The notes below the pieces were generated by a model, which saw only the letters and a program-made list of their open reading frames with translations, was not told the origin of the DNA and did not search any database. Position numbers and translations under genes: made by a program. DNA of 54,556 nt from Crenothrix polyspora (GTDB lineage Bacteria > Pseudomonadota > Gammaproteobacteria > Methylococcales > Methylomonadaceae): positions 1 through 54,556 of the forward strand of contig NZ_FUKI01000090.1 of assembly GCF_900163755.1 (NCBI RefSeq). The letters run 5' to 3'. Position 1 is the first letter of the stretch, and every line of letters starts with the position of its first letter. This document shows positions 43,955-52,781 of this stretch, piece by piece.

Positions 43955-44593
43955 ATGTTGCAAAAAAAGCAACCTTTCAAAATAGGCGATTCAGTTAAAG
44001 TCAAGCCGAATACCCTTGACCCAGACTATGATGAAGATATAAGCGGTTGGGTAGGTAGGATTGCAGAAATTGAAGATGAAACCATTTTGATTGAATGGGA
44101 TAGCCTGACATTAACCAATATGACAGCTAAGACTATTCGTCAATGCGACGAAGATGATTTGGATTGGTCGGTGATGAGTTTATATCCACCGGATATAGAG
44201 TTGACTGATGCGCGTGATACGCCTGCTGAAGTTGAAAGCGTGTTGAAAAAACTAATAAATACCTACCGGTGGGACTATTTGGGTGAAGAAGGTTCAAGGG
44301 TTAAAGACGTATTACAGGATGTCGATTCAGACGATGAATGGGCAGCATTTGAAGCCTGGGAAAAACATTTTCGGAAAGTGTTGAAATTTCCGTTTGAGGC
44401 CGAGGTTATGGAGCAGCAGAAAGGTCCTGTGCGCCAAGGTGATGTGGTTAAAGTATTAGAAATTACCGAGATAATGGAACCGTATGGTGTGCTTGTGCAA
44501 TGTTCCCACAAACGTGGTGGCTATGTATTACCGTTGTGCGATTTGGAAGTTACCAAAGAATCTTCATCGAATTACCAGCCTGTGAAAGACTAG
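43955..44593 (+). CDS. Protein with CcbP-like calcium-binding C-terminal domain
   Basis: The 212-aa product starts at ATG after GGAG. The N-terminal half is acidic (PDYDEDISGWVGRIAEIEDE), with a beta-barrel look like an SH3/KOW fold. The C-terminal half reads FEAEVMEQQKGPVRQGDVVK and GGYVLPLCDLEVT, which resembles the CcbP calcium-binding protein of cyanobacteria. The role is unknown. It lies between the DUF433 stub and a Uma2 gene. Confidence 0.6.
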   Translation: MLQKKQPFKIGDSVKVKPNTLDPDYDEDISGWVGRIAEIEDETILIEWDSLTLTNMTAKTIRQCDEDDLDWSVMSLYPPDIELTDARDTPAEVESVLKKLINTYRWDYLGEEGSRVKDVLQDVDSDDEWAAFEAWEKHFRKVLKFPFEAEVMEQQKGPVRQGDVVKVLEITEIMEPYGVLVQCSHKRGGYVLPLCDLEVTKESSSNYQPVKD

Positions 44594-44624
44594 GCTGTAT
44601 GGTTTGCCAACCGATAAAATCACC

Positions 44625-45209
44625 ATGAACTTTAGCCCTACCCATCACGCCATAAGCGAACAAGACTACCTACAAGGCGAATTACTCGCAGAAACCAGGC
44701 ATGAGCTTATGGATGGTCAAGCTTATGCAATGCTGGAATCCAGTGAAGACCATAATTTGATATCGCTTAATGTGGCGAGTGAGTTAAGGAATCAATTGAA
44801 AGGCACGCTATGCAGAACTTTTATGGTAGATATGAAAGTTAAAGCAGGACATGATTTTTTTTATCCCGATGTGATGGTGGTTAGCCAGCAAGATAACGGC
44901 AGTAACTATTACAAAACCGCACCGGTTATCATTGTCGAAGTGTTATCCAAATCCACGCGCCGATTTGACAAAACCAACAAACGTTTACAGTACCAACAAA
45001 TCCCTAGCCTGGAAGACTATGTTCTGATTGAACAGGATAGCGCGGAAATAGAAGTTTTTAGCAAGCAAAATCATTGGCAATCAGCCTATTACTACTTAGG
45101 TGATGAAATTACCTTTGCCGCAATAGGCGTAACAATGCGCGTTGAAGATATTTATTATCAAGTTAATAATGCAGATGTGTTGGAGTTTTTATGGGACAAA
45201 AATGCCTAA
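44625..45209 (+). CDS. Uma2 family putative endonuclease
   Basis: The 194-aa product shows ISEQDYLQGELLAETRHELM, DGQAYAMLESSEDHNLIS, HDFFYPDVMVV, VIIVEVLSKSTRRFDKTNK and SLEDYVLIEQDS. It is a close paralog of the gene at 51121 (194 aa, same motifs in the same places). ATG at 44625 is preferred to a TTG seven codons earlier. Such genes often multiply in genomes of multicellular and environmental bacteria, without a known role. Confidence 0.85.
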   Translation: MNFSPTHHAISEQDYLQGELLAETRHELMDGQAYAMLESSEDHNLISLNVASELRNQLKGTLCRTFMVDMKVKAGHDFFYPDVMVVSQQDNGSNYYKTAPVIIVEVLSKSTRRFDKTNKRLQYQQIPSLEDYVLIEQDSAEIEVFSKQNHWQSAYYYLGDEITFAAIGVTMRVEDIYYQVNNADVLEFLWDKNA

Positions 45210-45225
45210 TCGAGCAAGTTAAATT

Positions 45226-45915
45226 ATGAAATATAACAAAAAACCTAAAAAAAACTCCCAGCGTCCTATTAAAATGCAGAGTGGCGAAGAGCTGCATTTC
45301 AGTGAATATGAAATCTCTTTTGACCCTGTAGATACCAAAACTGAAAAAATGCCGATACAGGTTAAAAATCAAATACAGGGCATTTATGATTTGATTACCA
45401 GCGACCCTAAACTGGCGATAGAAAAGCTGTTGGTACTGAAAGAACAATATCCGCAAGTGCCTATGCTGTACAACCACTTATCTGCGGCCTATGCACAGTT
45501 GGGTAATCGAAAGATTTCTCGGGAAATAATTAACGAAAACTACCGTACCAATCCTGACTACTTATTTGCAAAATTGGGTTATGCCCAGTTGTGTCTTGGT
45601 AACGGAGAATACGAAAAAATACCCGTTATTTTCAATAACAAGTTTGACCTTAAAATGCTTTATCCTGATAGAAACAAATTTCATGTTACTGAATTTACAG
45701 GTTTTACAGCAGTAATGTGTGCATATTACAGCTGTATGGGTAAAAAGGACACGGCACAGCTTTTATATAAGACATTAATCGAAGTGGATCCTGAAGCAAG
45801 AATGATTGGTTTTGCTGAGAAATTTTTGAATCCTTCGCTGCCTAGACGGGTTATGAATTGGTTGGCTCAACGAGCCCATAAAATCGAGTCGCGTGCAGAG
45901 CAGAGAAAAAAATAA
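45226..45915 (+). CDS. TPR-like protein, unknown function
   Basis: The 229-aa product has a basic N-terminus (MKYNKKPKKNSQRPIKMQSG) and TPR-like helices at about 55-130 (YDLITSDPKLAIEKLLVLKE, PMLYNHLSAAYAQLGNRK) and 160-200. It ends with a basic segment. No signal peptide and no catalytic motif. It sits between the Uma2 gene and ruvC. Confidence 0.65.
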   Translation: MKYNKKPKKNSQRPIKMQSGEELHFSEYEISFDPVDTKTEKMPIQVKNQIQGIYDLITSDPKLAIEKLLVLKEQYPQVPMLYNHLSAAYAQLGNRKISREIINENYRTNPDYLFAKLGYAQLCLGNGEYEKIPVIFNNKFDLKMLYPDRNKFHVTEFTGFTAVMCAYYSCMGKKDTAQLLYKTLIEVDPEARMIGFAEKFLNPSLPRRVMNWLAQRAHKIESRAEQRKK

Positions 45916-45959
45916 GTAATGTGGATAAACTGGCCAGTGGCCACTAACAATAGGAAACC

Positions 45960-46457
45960 ATGCGCATACTAGGGATAGACCCAGGCTCCAGATTAACCGG
46001 ATACGGCGTGATAGAACAGACAGGGAACCGTTATAAATACATCGCCAGCGGCTGTATCCGCATCGAAGCGGAGTATTTCCCCGACAGGCTCAAGCAAATT
46101 TTTGACGGTGTGGCACAGCTTGTCCAAACCTACCGCCCTGAACAAATGGCCATAGAACAGGTTTTTATGCACAAAAATGCCGATTCCGCCCTAAAATTAG
46201 GCCAGGCGCGTGGCGCGGCGATCTGTGCGGTACAACTCACCAACGTGCCGGTGTTCGAATACGCCGCACGGCAAATCAAGCAGGCACTGGTCGGCAAGGG
46301 CAGTGCAGACAAGCTACAGGTACAGCACATGGTAAAAATTCTGTTAAATATTCAGGGCGACATACAAATCGATGCCAGCGATGCGTTGGGTATTTCTCTG
46401 TGCCACGCGCATTACCAGCAAACAGCCGTGCGCTTGCAGCAAGGTGTTAAGACATGA
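45960..46457 (+). CDS. ruvC: Holliday junction resolvase RuvC
   Basis: RuvC cuts Holliday junctions. The 165-aa product has the catalytic acids in MRILGIDPGSRLTGYGVIEQ, MAIEQVFMHKNADSALKLGQ and DASDALGISLCHAHY. It overlaps ruvA by 4 bp, so the three ruv genes form a coupled operon. Confidence 0.97.
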   Translation: MRILGIDPGSRLTGYGVIEQTGNRYKYIASGCIRIEAEYFPDRLKQIFDGVAQLVQTYRPEQMAIEQVFMHKNADSALKLGQARGAAICAVQLTNVPVFEYAARQIKQALVGKGSADKLQVQHMVKILLNIQGDIQIDASDALGISLCHAHYQQTAVRLQQGVKT

Positions 46458-47041
46458 TCGGTTTCTTGCGCGGTAAACTGGTACACAAAGCGCCGCCGTG
46501 GTTGCAACTGGATGTGGGCGGTGTCGGCTACGAAATTGAAGCGCCGATGACCACGTTTTACAATCTCCCCGTTATTGGCGAAGAAATTAAACTGCACACC
46601 CATCTGGTGGTGCGGGAAGACGCGCATATCTTGTTCGGCTTTCATACTGAGGCCGATCGCACTATGTTCCGAACGTTGATTAAAGTCAATGGCGTAGGGC
46701 CAAAGCTGGCGCTGACCATTTTATCCGGCCAAAGCGCTGACGAGTTTTATCGCTGCATTAATAATGGCGACATCCAGGCTTTGGTCAAATTACCCGGTGT
46801 AGGCAAAAAAACCGCCGAACGCCTAATGGTGGAATTGCGCGATAAAATGCCTGATTCCATCCCCATCAGCAGCCAAAGTACCGTGCCACTGCAAGCCAAT
46901 CCAGGCCAGGAAGCCATCAGCGCCTTGTGTTCATTAGGTTATAAACCTGCCGATGCCGCTAAAATGGTGCAAGCCATCAATAGTGAAGGTAAAAGCTGTG
47001 AAGATATTATCCGCCAAGCCTTGCAAGGCGCTAAACGATGA
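46454..47041 (+). CDS. ruvA: Holliday junction helicase subunit RuvA
   Basis: The 195-aa product has the N-terminal OB fold ([20 protein letters not shown]), two helix-hairpin-helix motifs ([15 protein letters not shown] and [19 protein letters not shown]) and the C-terminal RuvB-binding domain ([16 protein letters not shown]). It binds the junction and loads RuvB. It overlaps both ruvC and ruvB by 4 bp. Confidence 0.97.
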   Translation: MIGFLRGKLVHKAPPWLQLDVGGVGYEIEAPMTTFYNLPVIGEEIKLHTHLVVREDAHILFGFHTEADRTMFRTLIKVNGVGPKLALTILSGQSADEFYRCINNGDIQALVKLPGVGKKTAERLMVELRDKMPDSIPISSQSTVPLQANPGQEAISALCSLGYKPADAAKMVQAINSEGKSCEDIIRQALQGAKR

Positions 47042-48075
47042 TTGAAGCCGACAGAATCGTCACTGCCAACAGCCGCGCCGATGAAGAGCGTCAGGACAGG
47101 GCTATTCGTCCTAAACGTCTGACGGAATATGTTGGCCAGCAAGAATTGCGAAATCAGATGGAGATTTTTATTCAGGCGGCAGTGGCGCGAAAGGAAGCAT
47201 TAGATCATGTTCTGATATTTGGTCCACCTGGATTAGGCAAAACTACTTTAGCCAATATTATCGCCGCCGAAATGGGAGTGAATTTTCGGCAAACCTCAGG
47301 TCCCGTACTGGAAAAAGCCGGTGATCTGGCGGCATTGCTCACCAACCTAGATGCCCACGATATTTTATTTATCGATGAAATCCATCGCTTAAGTCCCGTG
47401 GTGGAAGAAATTTTGTATCCGGCCATGGAAGATTACCAGCTGGATTTGATGATTGGCGAAGGCCCTGCCGCACGTTCGATTAAGCTGGATTTACCGCCGT
47501 TTACTTTGGTCGGCGCAACGACGCGAGCAGGGCTATTGACCTCGCCGTTACGTGACCGTTTTGGTATTGTGCAGCGATTAGAGTTTTACACGGTAGAAGA
47601 ATTAGGCCAGATTGTCACCCGTTCAGCGGGCGTTTTGGGAATTACGATAGAATCACACGGTGCGTTTGAAATTGCCCGCCGTTCGCGGGGCACGCCGCGT
47701 ATTGCTAATCGATTACTGCGGCGGGTGCGGGATTTTGCCGAAGTCAAAGGCAATGGCGTGATTACGGGCGATATATCGGAGCAGGCGCTGGATATGTTGC
47801 GCGTTGATAGCAACGGCTTTGATGCGCTGGACAGGAAGTTACTGATGGCGATGATTGATAATTTTGGCGGTGGGCCTGTGGGTTTGGATACCTTGGCGGC
47901 GGCTATCAGTGAAGAGCGCGGTACGATTGAGGATGTATTGGAGCCGTATTTGTTGCAACAGGGTTTTATTATGCGTACACCGCGTGGTCGGGTGGTGACC
48001 AGTCATGCCTATGTGCATTTTGGTTTGCAGCCGCCTAAGGCTTTGGCGGTGTCTATTGATTTGTTTGATCTCTAA
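47038..48075 (+). CDS. ruvB: Holliday junction helicase ATPase RuvB
   Basis: RuvB is the motor for branch migration. The 345-aa protein has Walker [16 protein letters not shown], Walker [11 protein letters not shown], sensor [18 protein letters not shown] and the C-terminal winged helix [20 protein letters not shown]. The last 21 codons are repeated twice downstream in diverged form (48615 and 50920). In other gammaproteobacteria ybgC-tolQ follow; here 4.3 kb of accessory DNA intervenes. Confidence 0.98.
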   Translation: MIEADRIVTANSRADEERQDRAIRPKRLTEYVGQQELRNQMEIFIQAAVARKEALDHVLIFGPPGLGKTTLANIIAAEMGVNFRQTSGPVLEKAGDLAALLTNLDAHDILFIDEIHRLSPVVEEILYPAMEDYQLDLMIGEGPAARSIKLDLPPFTLVGATTRAGLLTSPLRDRFGIVQRLEFYTVEELGQIVTRSAGVLGITIESHGAFEIARRSRGTPRIANRLLRRVRDFAEVKGNGVITGDISEQALDMLRVDSNGFDALDRKLLMAMIDNFGGGPVGLDTLAAAISEERGTIEDVLEPYLLQQGFIMRTPRGRVVTSHAYVHFGLQPPKALAVSIDLFDL

Positions 48076-48107
48076 CGTTAATTTTTAATTTAGTAAGCGA
48101 CAATACC

Positions 48108-48356
48108 ATGCCTGAAATAGCTAGATTTTATGGAATAATTATCAAATTATTTTTCGGTGACCATCCACCACCGCATTTTCATGCGATTTATGGTGAGCAT
48201 ATGGGCTTGTTTAATCTTGATACCCTAGAAATGATTGAAGGTGACTTGCCAAATCGAGCCAGTAAGCTTGTTATAGAATGGGCATCTTTGTATCAGAAAG
48301 AACTCAAAGAAATGTGGGACAAGCAACAATTCCATAAACTGCCCCCTTTATCTTAG
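48108..48356 (+). CDS. DUF4160 protein
   Basis: The 82-aa protein has the DUF4160 hallmarks IARFYGIIIKLFFGDHPPPHFHA and GDLPNRASKLVIEWASL, with LKEMWDKQQFHKLPPLS at the end. The family is suspected to form toxin-antitoxin-like pairs with DUF2442. The next gene starts 2 bp after its stop. Confidence 0.88.
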   Translation: MPEIARFYGIIIKLFFGDHPPPHFHAIYGEHMGLFNLDTLEMIEGDLPNRASKLVIEWASLYQKELKEMWDKQQFHKLPPLS

Positions 48357-48358
48357 CA

Positions 48359-48607
48359 ATGACTTGTCCAAAAATCATATCCGTAAAAGCAATAGATGCC
48401 TATACGTTAGCCGTAGAATTTGATAATCAACAAAAGCGACAATATGATGTGAAGCCTTTGCTAGATACCGTTATGTTTTCACCTTTAAAAAATGTGGCTT
48501 TATTTAGATCAGTACAGGTAGATACAGGCGGCTACGCTATTGTATGGAACGAAAATATTGATATTAGTGAATATGAATTGTGGCAACATGGGCAAATTAT
48601 TCAGTGA
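48359..48607 (+). CDS. DUF2442 protein
   Basis: The 82-aa product carries SVKAIDAYTLAVEFDNQQKR, PLLDTVMFSPLKNVALFRSV and YAIVWNENIDISEYELW, fitting DUF2442. It pairs with the DUF4160 gene above and sits before the first copy of the ruvB tail. It is a diverged relative of the genes at 24737 and 42555. Confidence 0.85.
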   Translation: MTCPKIISVKAIDAYTLAVEFDNQQKRQYDVKPLLDTVMFSPLKNVALFRSVQVDTGGYAIVWNENIDISEYELWQHGQIIQ

Positions 48608-48614
48608 TACCTCT

Positions 48615-48686
48615 GGTGCATTTTGATTTACAACCGTCTAAAACTTTAGCGGTGTCTGTCGATTTATTTGATCTATAATTGTAAAA
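48615..48686 (+). repeat. Second copy of the ruvB 3' end (copy A)
   Basis: The frame reads VHFDLQPSKTLAVSVDLFDL and stops, like the ruvB end ([20 protein letters not shown]). I count 11 differences in 63 bases; seven of them are in third codon positions. It shares 11 bases after the stop with copy B but not with true ruvB. It follows the DUF4160-DUF2442 pair. Confidence 0.9.
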
Positions 48687-48718
48687 GCAGCGCTTTGCTA
48701 CCGAGCTATGAAAACGAA

Positions 48719-50905
48719 ATGAATATTTGTAGGGTTCTATGCTTGTTCGCCTTGTTAGTCGTTACATTTGGCTGTCAAAAATCCAAGTCTTTAAGTCCGA
48801 AAACTGCTATTTTAAAACCCACTGTTTCAAATGAAACTTTGAATGAGATAGCTCAAACAATGCACCCGCAATCTAAAGTGCATGTGGCAACAGCTCAACT
48901 TAACAGATCTTTGTACCCTGTTAAAGACAAGGAAGATAGAGGCACACTAGGACTGGGGCGTGATAATTGCTTTTATATAGAGCTGGACAATGGCGAGAAG
49001 GTTTTGCCAGTTTTAACGACAACTTACAGTTCGCCAGAAAGCCTGTCATTCTGGTATAAAAAGGCAGTGGGCAAAAAAATAGTAGGTATTGCCATCGATA
49101 GTGCCATTGATTTAACGCCCGTGGAAGATAACGGTTGGCTAACATTACCGCCGGGTTATCAGTGCGATAAATTACGGGTACAACCCTATTGGAATTTGGA
49201 GTTGTATGCCAAATCTGCTGAATCTTTTAGTGGAGAGGAGCGTATTTCCATCATTGATCCACAGGTAACTAGCCTCCCTAAAAGTAACGCCAAGATTGCC
49301 TATATTGGTGGCTATAGCTACCCTGCTGTATTTGATTTTGTAGATGACCCTTTTGCTGAAGGCGAGTTATTTATTAAAAAAGACTGTCTTTATATCCGTT
49401 TTACCGACGGACATGTTGCTTTACCTGTATTTACGACGCAACGCACCTATTGGCAAGATAACAAAAAGGCTCTGCGAGCCTCTGGAAAAGACTGGTTTGT
49501 AGGGCAACGCTATTTTTTTCAAATGTATTCAGATCATGGTAGCGGTGGGAATGACTTGACTTCTCATCTCGTTACGGCTGATCGTGAAATGATAATTCCC
49601 CCGCATTATTCCGGTTGTAATCTAACACTGGTGCATACTGTTAAAGCCCTTTATCAACCTGACGACTATGCACAGGAAAAAGCTGCGTATATCGCTAAGG
49701 TGAAAGCGATAGAAAAAGCCGCACGGGATGAAAAAGTGGCAGGTAGAAATCCTGCTATGCCAGTACCTGTTGTTTCAAAGGATGTTTTGAATGAACTAAA
49801 ACAGCTCACGCAGCCCCAGTCTAAAGTGCATGTTGCCTCATTAATTATTGGGGGAGGTGGTGTTTTGGTTCATCCAGTGGGTGGAAAAGATGCCTGTGTT
49901 CATCTGCAAGAGTGCGAGATTGGTAGATTGCGATTGGGTAGCGATAATTGCTATTACCTTGTATTGGACAGTGGCGATAAGGTGTTGCCGATTCTGCTTT
50001 GGGGATACGACACGCCACAAAAGCTGGCAGAAAAATACAACAGCTGGTTAGGAAAAAAAATGAAGGGTTATTACGGCAATCATGATCTGGATTTAATGTC
50101 AACGGACTACAATCCGTCAAACATAGGTTGGGTAACACCGCCGCCGCATCAGCAATGCGATATATCCAAAGTGCATCAATACCTTAGTTTTAATTTGTAC
50201 AATGATGGCTCACCGGTCGATGAGACAGTTAACGAGCCAACCCGTGTCATTGATGAGATGCCTCCCGGTCATTTTGAGCATGATAAAAAATGGCCTTATA
50301 TTGCTGTTTATAATACGGGGCTTATGCAAAGTGATGGCGGGGGTGATGGGTTCTTAGTAGATAGGCACTTTGAAGAAGGCCAGTTGTTTACTGAAAAAGA
50401 CTGCCTGTATATTCGTTTTAAAAATGGCAAAGTGGCATTGCCATTATTTAGCACACAGCGTACATTTTGGAATGATGCGAAAAATACCCTAAGAGCGTCT
50501 GGAAAAGATTGGCAACTAGGGAAATCTTATTTTTTTGGGATTTCGGCCGATGAGAGTGCTTATGATTATAATCACGATCACGACAGTATCATTGTCGAGC
50601 CGCATTTAAGCTGTAATAGCAAGAGAACACATGATGTGTATAATATTTATCAAGTTTATGAATATAAACAAAAAGTAGCAGCTTTTGAGGTACTGAGAAA
50701 AGCAAGAGAAGCTGCCTATAGCGCAGAACTGGATGCCTCCATAAAATCCGGCTCTGATGATGTAGTACGAGAAGCGGTACATGCGGCATTTGACGAAAAA
50801 ATAAAAGCCCTAGAAGCAGAGTATGCGGCAAAAGTAAGAGTCATAGAAGCTGCATCCGAATTAGAACGCAAAGTAGAAGGGCAAGTAGGAAATCATAGCA
50901 ACTAA
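48719..50905 (+). CDS. Large repeat-built lipoprotein, unknown function
   Basis: With the ATG at 48719 the product has 728 aa, a lipoprotein signal (VLCLFALLVVTFGCQKS) and no recognised domain. The body is a tandem duplication of a region of about 350 residues. Each unit begins with PQSKVHVA and contains a module DNCFYIELDNGEKVLPVL / DNCYYLVLDSGDKVLPIL and a second module DCLYIRFTDGHVALPVFTTQ / DCLYIRFKNGKVALPLFSTQ, each followed by ALRASGKDW or a similar part. The two modules resemble each other, so four related modules are seen. The last 90 residues are a charged coiled coil. It lies between two copies of the ruvB tail. Confidence 0.7.
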   Translation: MNICRVLCLFALLVVTFGCQKSKSLSPKTAILKPTVSNETLNEIAQTMHPQSKVHVATAQLNRSLYPVKDKEDRGTLGLGRDNCFYIELDNGEKVLPVLTTTYSSPESLSFWYKKAVGKKIVGIAIDSAIDLTPVEDNGWLTLPPGYQCDKLRVQPYWNLELYAKSAESFSGEERISIIDPQVTSLPKSNAKIAYIGGYSYPAVFDFVDDPFAEGELFIKKDCLYIRFTDGHVALPVFTTQRTYWQDNKKALRASGKDWFVGQRYFFQMYSDHGSGGNDLTSHLVTADREMIIPPHYSGCNLTLVHTVKALYQPDDYAQEKAAYIAKVKAIEKAARDEKVAGRNPAMPVPVVSKDVLNELKQLTQPQSKVHVASLIIGGGGVLVHPVGGKDACVHLQECEIGRLRLGSDNCYYLVLDSGDKVLPILLWGYDTPQKLAEKYNSWLGKKMKGYYGNHDLDLMSTDYNPSNIGWVTPPPHQQCDISKVHQYLSFNLYNDGSPVDETVNEPTRVIDEMPPGHFEHDKKWPYIAVYNTGLMQSDGGGDGFLVDRHFEEGQLFTEKDCLYIRFKNGKVALPLFSTQRTFWNDAKNTLRASGKDWQLGKSYFFGISADESAYDYNHDHDSIIVEPHLSCNSKRTHDVYNIYQVYEYKQKVAAFEVLRKAREAAYSAELDASIKSGSDDVVREAVHAAFDEKIKALEAEYAAKVRVIEAASELERKVEGQVGNHSN

Positions 50906-50919
50906 GTTTGGAAAGTTTC

Positions 50920-50991
50920 GGTGCATTTTGGTTTACAACTGTCTAAGACATTAGCCATGGTTGTCGATTTATTTGATCTATAATTGTAAAA
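50920..50991 (+). repeat. Third copy of the ruvB 3' end (copy B)
   Basis: The frame reads VHFGLQLSKTLAMVVDLFDL and stops. It differs from copy A at eight of 63 bases and shares TAATTGTAAAA after the stop with it. It follows the lipoprotein gene. The 129 bp up to the next gene hold only short unsupported frames. Confidence 0.9.
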
Positions 50992-51120
50992 AATATGGCG
51001 GCCTCGGCTAAAAATCTTGGCGGTAAATTGCTGGCTAACACGGTAAAATCATGTTAAAAATCATTACTGCTGGCTTAGCGGCTAGTTATTGTTGAAACCT
51101 ATCAACCCAAAATAACAGCC

Positions 51121-51705
51121 ATGAACGCTAACTTTGCTAACAAACCGATAAGCGAACAAGACTACCTACGGGGCGAACTGCTCGCAGATACCAAACATGA
51201 ACTGATTGATGGTCAGGTTTACGCTATGGCAGGTGCCAGTGAAAACCATAACTTGCTGTCTATTAATGCAGTGAGTGAGTTCCGAAGTCAGCTGAGAGGT
51301 ATGCCTTGCAGATCTTATATGGCTGATATGAAAGTCAAGGTAGGTCGAGATTTTTACTACCCCGATGTCATGGTGGTCTGTCAGCAAGATAACGAAAGCC
51401 AATATTACAAAAACGCACCGGTTATTATCGTGGAAGTTTTATCCAAATCAACCCGCCGTTTCGACCAAACCAACAAACGTTTGCGCTACCAGCAAATTCC
51501 CAGTTTGGAAGAGTATGTACTTATTGAACAGGACAAAGGTGAGGTTGTGGTTTTTAGCAGGCAAAACTATTGGCAATCGGCGTATTATTATTTGGGCGAT
51601 GACATCACGTTTATTTCTTTAGGCGTGACAGTACGGGTTGAAGATATTTATTATCAGGTCGATAACGAAGATGTGTTGGAATTTTTACAGAGGAAAAGTG
51701 CTTAA
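51121..51705 (+). CDS. Uma2 family putative endonuclease
   Basis: The 194-aa product has ISEQDYLRGELLADTKHELI, DGQVYAMAGASENHNLLS, RDFYYPDVMVV, VIIVEVLSKSTRRFDQTNK and SLEEYVLIEQDK. It is a close paralog of 44625-45209, with the same length and nearly the same motifs, so the two arose by recent duplication or by separate insertions of one family. Its GAGCGAACTG-like context shows no clear ribosome binding site. Confidence 0.85.
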   Translation: MNANFANKPISEQDYLRGELLADTKHELIDGQVYAMAGASENHNLLSINAVSEFRSQLRGMPCRSYMADMKVKVGRDFYYPDVMVVCQQDNESQYYKNAPVIIVEVLSKSTRRFDQTNKRLRYQQIPSLEEYVLIEQDKGEVVVFSRQNYWQSAYYYLGDDITFISLGVTVRVEDIYYQVDNEDVLEFLQRKSA

Positions 51706-51707
51706 TT

Positions 51708-52376
51708 ATGGCTAAATCTACTTTTATGTCGCATTACCGTTTGCTAAACAGACGGACTATTGTTATTGCTACGAGTTTATTGCTTGGCATCAGCCAGTTT
51801 GGCTATGCGGCAACCAAGGCTGCTAAATTGAAAGTGACCGGCGGCCAGACCGTGAGTTATTTCTGTGATAACGGCAAAAAGCTGGCTGCACGCTATTACA
51901 ACTTGTCGGATAACAGCTTAAGTTTTGTAAAACTTACGCTAAATGGCAAGATCTACACTTTACCTCAAGTGGTGTCTGCCAGTGGTGTGCGTTACACCGA
52001 TGAACATACGGTGGAATGGTGGTCTAAAGGTGATAATGCTCTGCTGGATGAGGACGTTGCCGATGATAAATCCAAAGTGGCCGAGTGTGCTGAATCTACC
52101 GTGAAGAAAGCCGACGTAGCGCTAAAAGCACCACCAAAAGCCAAAGAAGCGGTAGTTGAATCGGTGAAAAAAGCCGAAGTCGTCGCAAAGCCGCAGCCGG
52201 AAGCCAAAGCAGTAACAGCTGGAGAGCCGAGAAAAGTTGAAGCTAAAGCCGAAGTCGTCGAGAAAGCTAAAGAAGCAGCCAAGCAAGAAGCTGCCGATCA
52301 AGCAAGACGGGAAGCCAGAAAAGCCGAAGTGGCTGCACAAATAAAGAAAGAAGCCAGCACAGCCAAAGAGAAATAA
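51708..52376 (+). CDS. MliC-like lysozyme inhibitor domain with TolA-like tail
   Basis: The 222-aa product has a signal peptide (SLLLGISQFGYAA), then an MliC-type domain at about 40-115 (VSYFCDNGKKLAARYYN, YTLPQVVSASGVRYTDEHTV, EWWSKGDNALL), which in other bacteria protects peptidoglycan from lysozyme. The C-terminal 90 residues are a charged Ala/Lys/Glu helix, e.g. KEAAKQEAADQARREARKAE, very like the TolA helical domain two kilobases away (KEIAKQEAADHAKAEARKAE). The tail is unusual for MliC. The gene is 6 bp before ybgC. Confidence 0.75.
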   Translation: MAKSTFMSHYRLLNRRTIVIATSLLLGISQFGYAATKAAKLKVTGGQTVSYFCDNGKKLAARYYNLSDNSLSFVKLTLNGKIYTLPQVVSASGVRYTDEHTVEWWSKGDNALLDEDVADDKSKVAECAESTVKKADVALKAPPKAKEAVVESVKKAEVVAKPQPEAKAVTAGEPRKVEAKAEVVEKAKEAAKQEAADQARREARKAEVAAQIKKEASTAKEK

Positions 52377-52382
52377 CTGAGT

Positions 52383-52781
52383 ATGTTCGTTTGGCCAATT
52401 CGCGTCTACTATGAAGACACCGATGCGGGTGGTGTGGTGTACCACACCAATTACATCAAGTTTTTTGAGCGGGCGAGAACCGAGATGCTAAGAAGCATGG
52501 GTTTTGAGCAAGATGAACTGGTCACCAATGCCGGTGTTATTTTTGCGGTACGTTCGGTGCAGGTGGATTACTTAAGTCCTGCACGCTTCAATGAATACTT
52601 ATCGGTGCAATCTAGCGTGACTGAGATTAAAAAAGTCAGCCTGAGTTTTGCACAAACTATTACACGCGGTTCTGTTGAATGTTGCACAGCAAACATTCGC
52701 ATTGCCTGTTTGGATGCACACAGTTTGCGTCCTAAAGCGATTCCTGAAAACCTATTAGAGCAGTTAAAAAATGAATACTGA
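52383..52781 (+). CDS. ybgC: Acyl-CoA thioesterase YbgC
   Basis: The 132-aa hotdog-fold protein has the YbgC signature VYYEDTDAGGVVYHTNYIKF with the catalytic Asp, and ERARTEMLRSMGFEQDEL. YbgC hydrolyses acyl-CoA and interacts with phospholipid enzymes. It begins the Tol-Pal operon and overlaps tolQ by 11 bp. Confidence 0.93.
   Translation: MFVWPIRVYYEDTDAGGVVYHTNYIKFFERARTEMLRSMGFEQDELVTNAGVIFAVRSVQVDYLSPARFNEYLSVQSSVTEIKKVSLSFAQTITRGSVECCTANIRIACLDAHSLRPKAIPENLLEQLKNEY

Noticed and set aside
50992-51120. Short frames of 14 and 20 residues before the Uma2 gene
   Set aside because: They have no match or convincing start signal.
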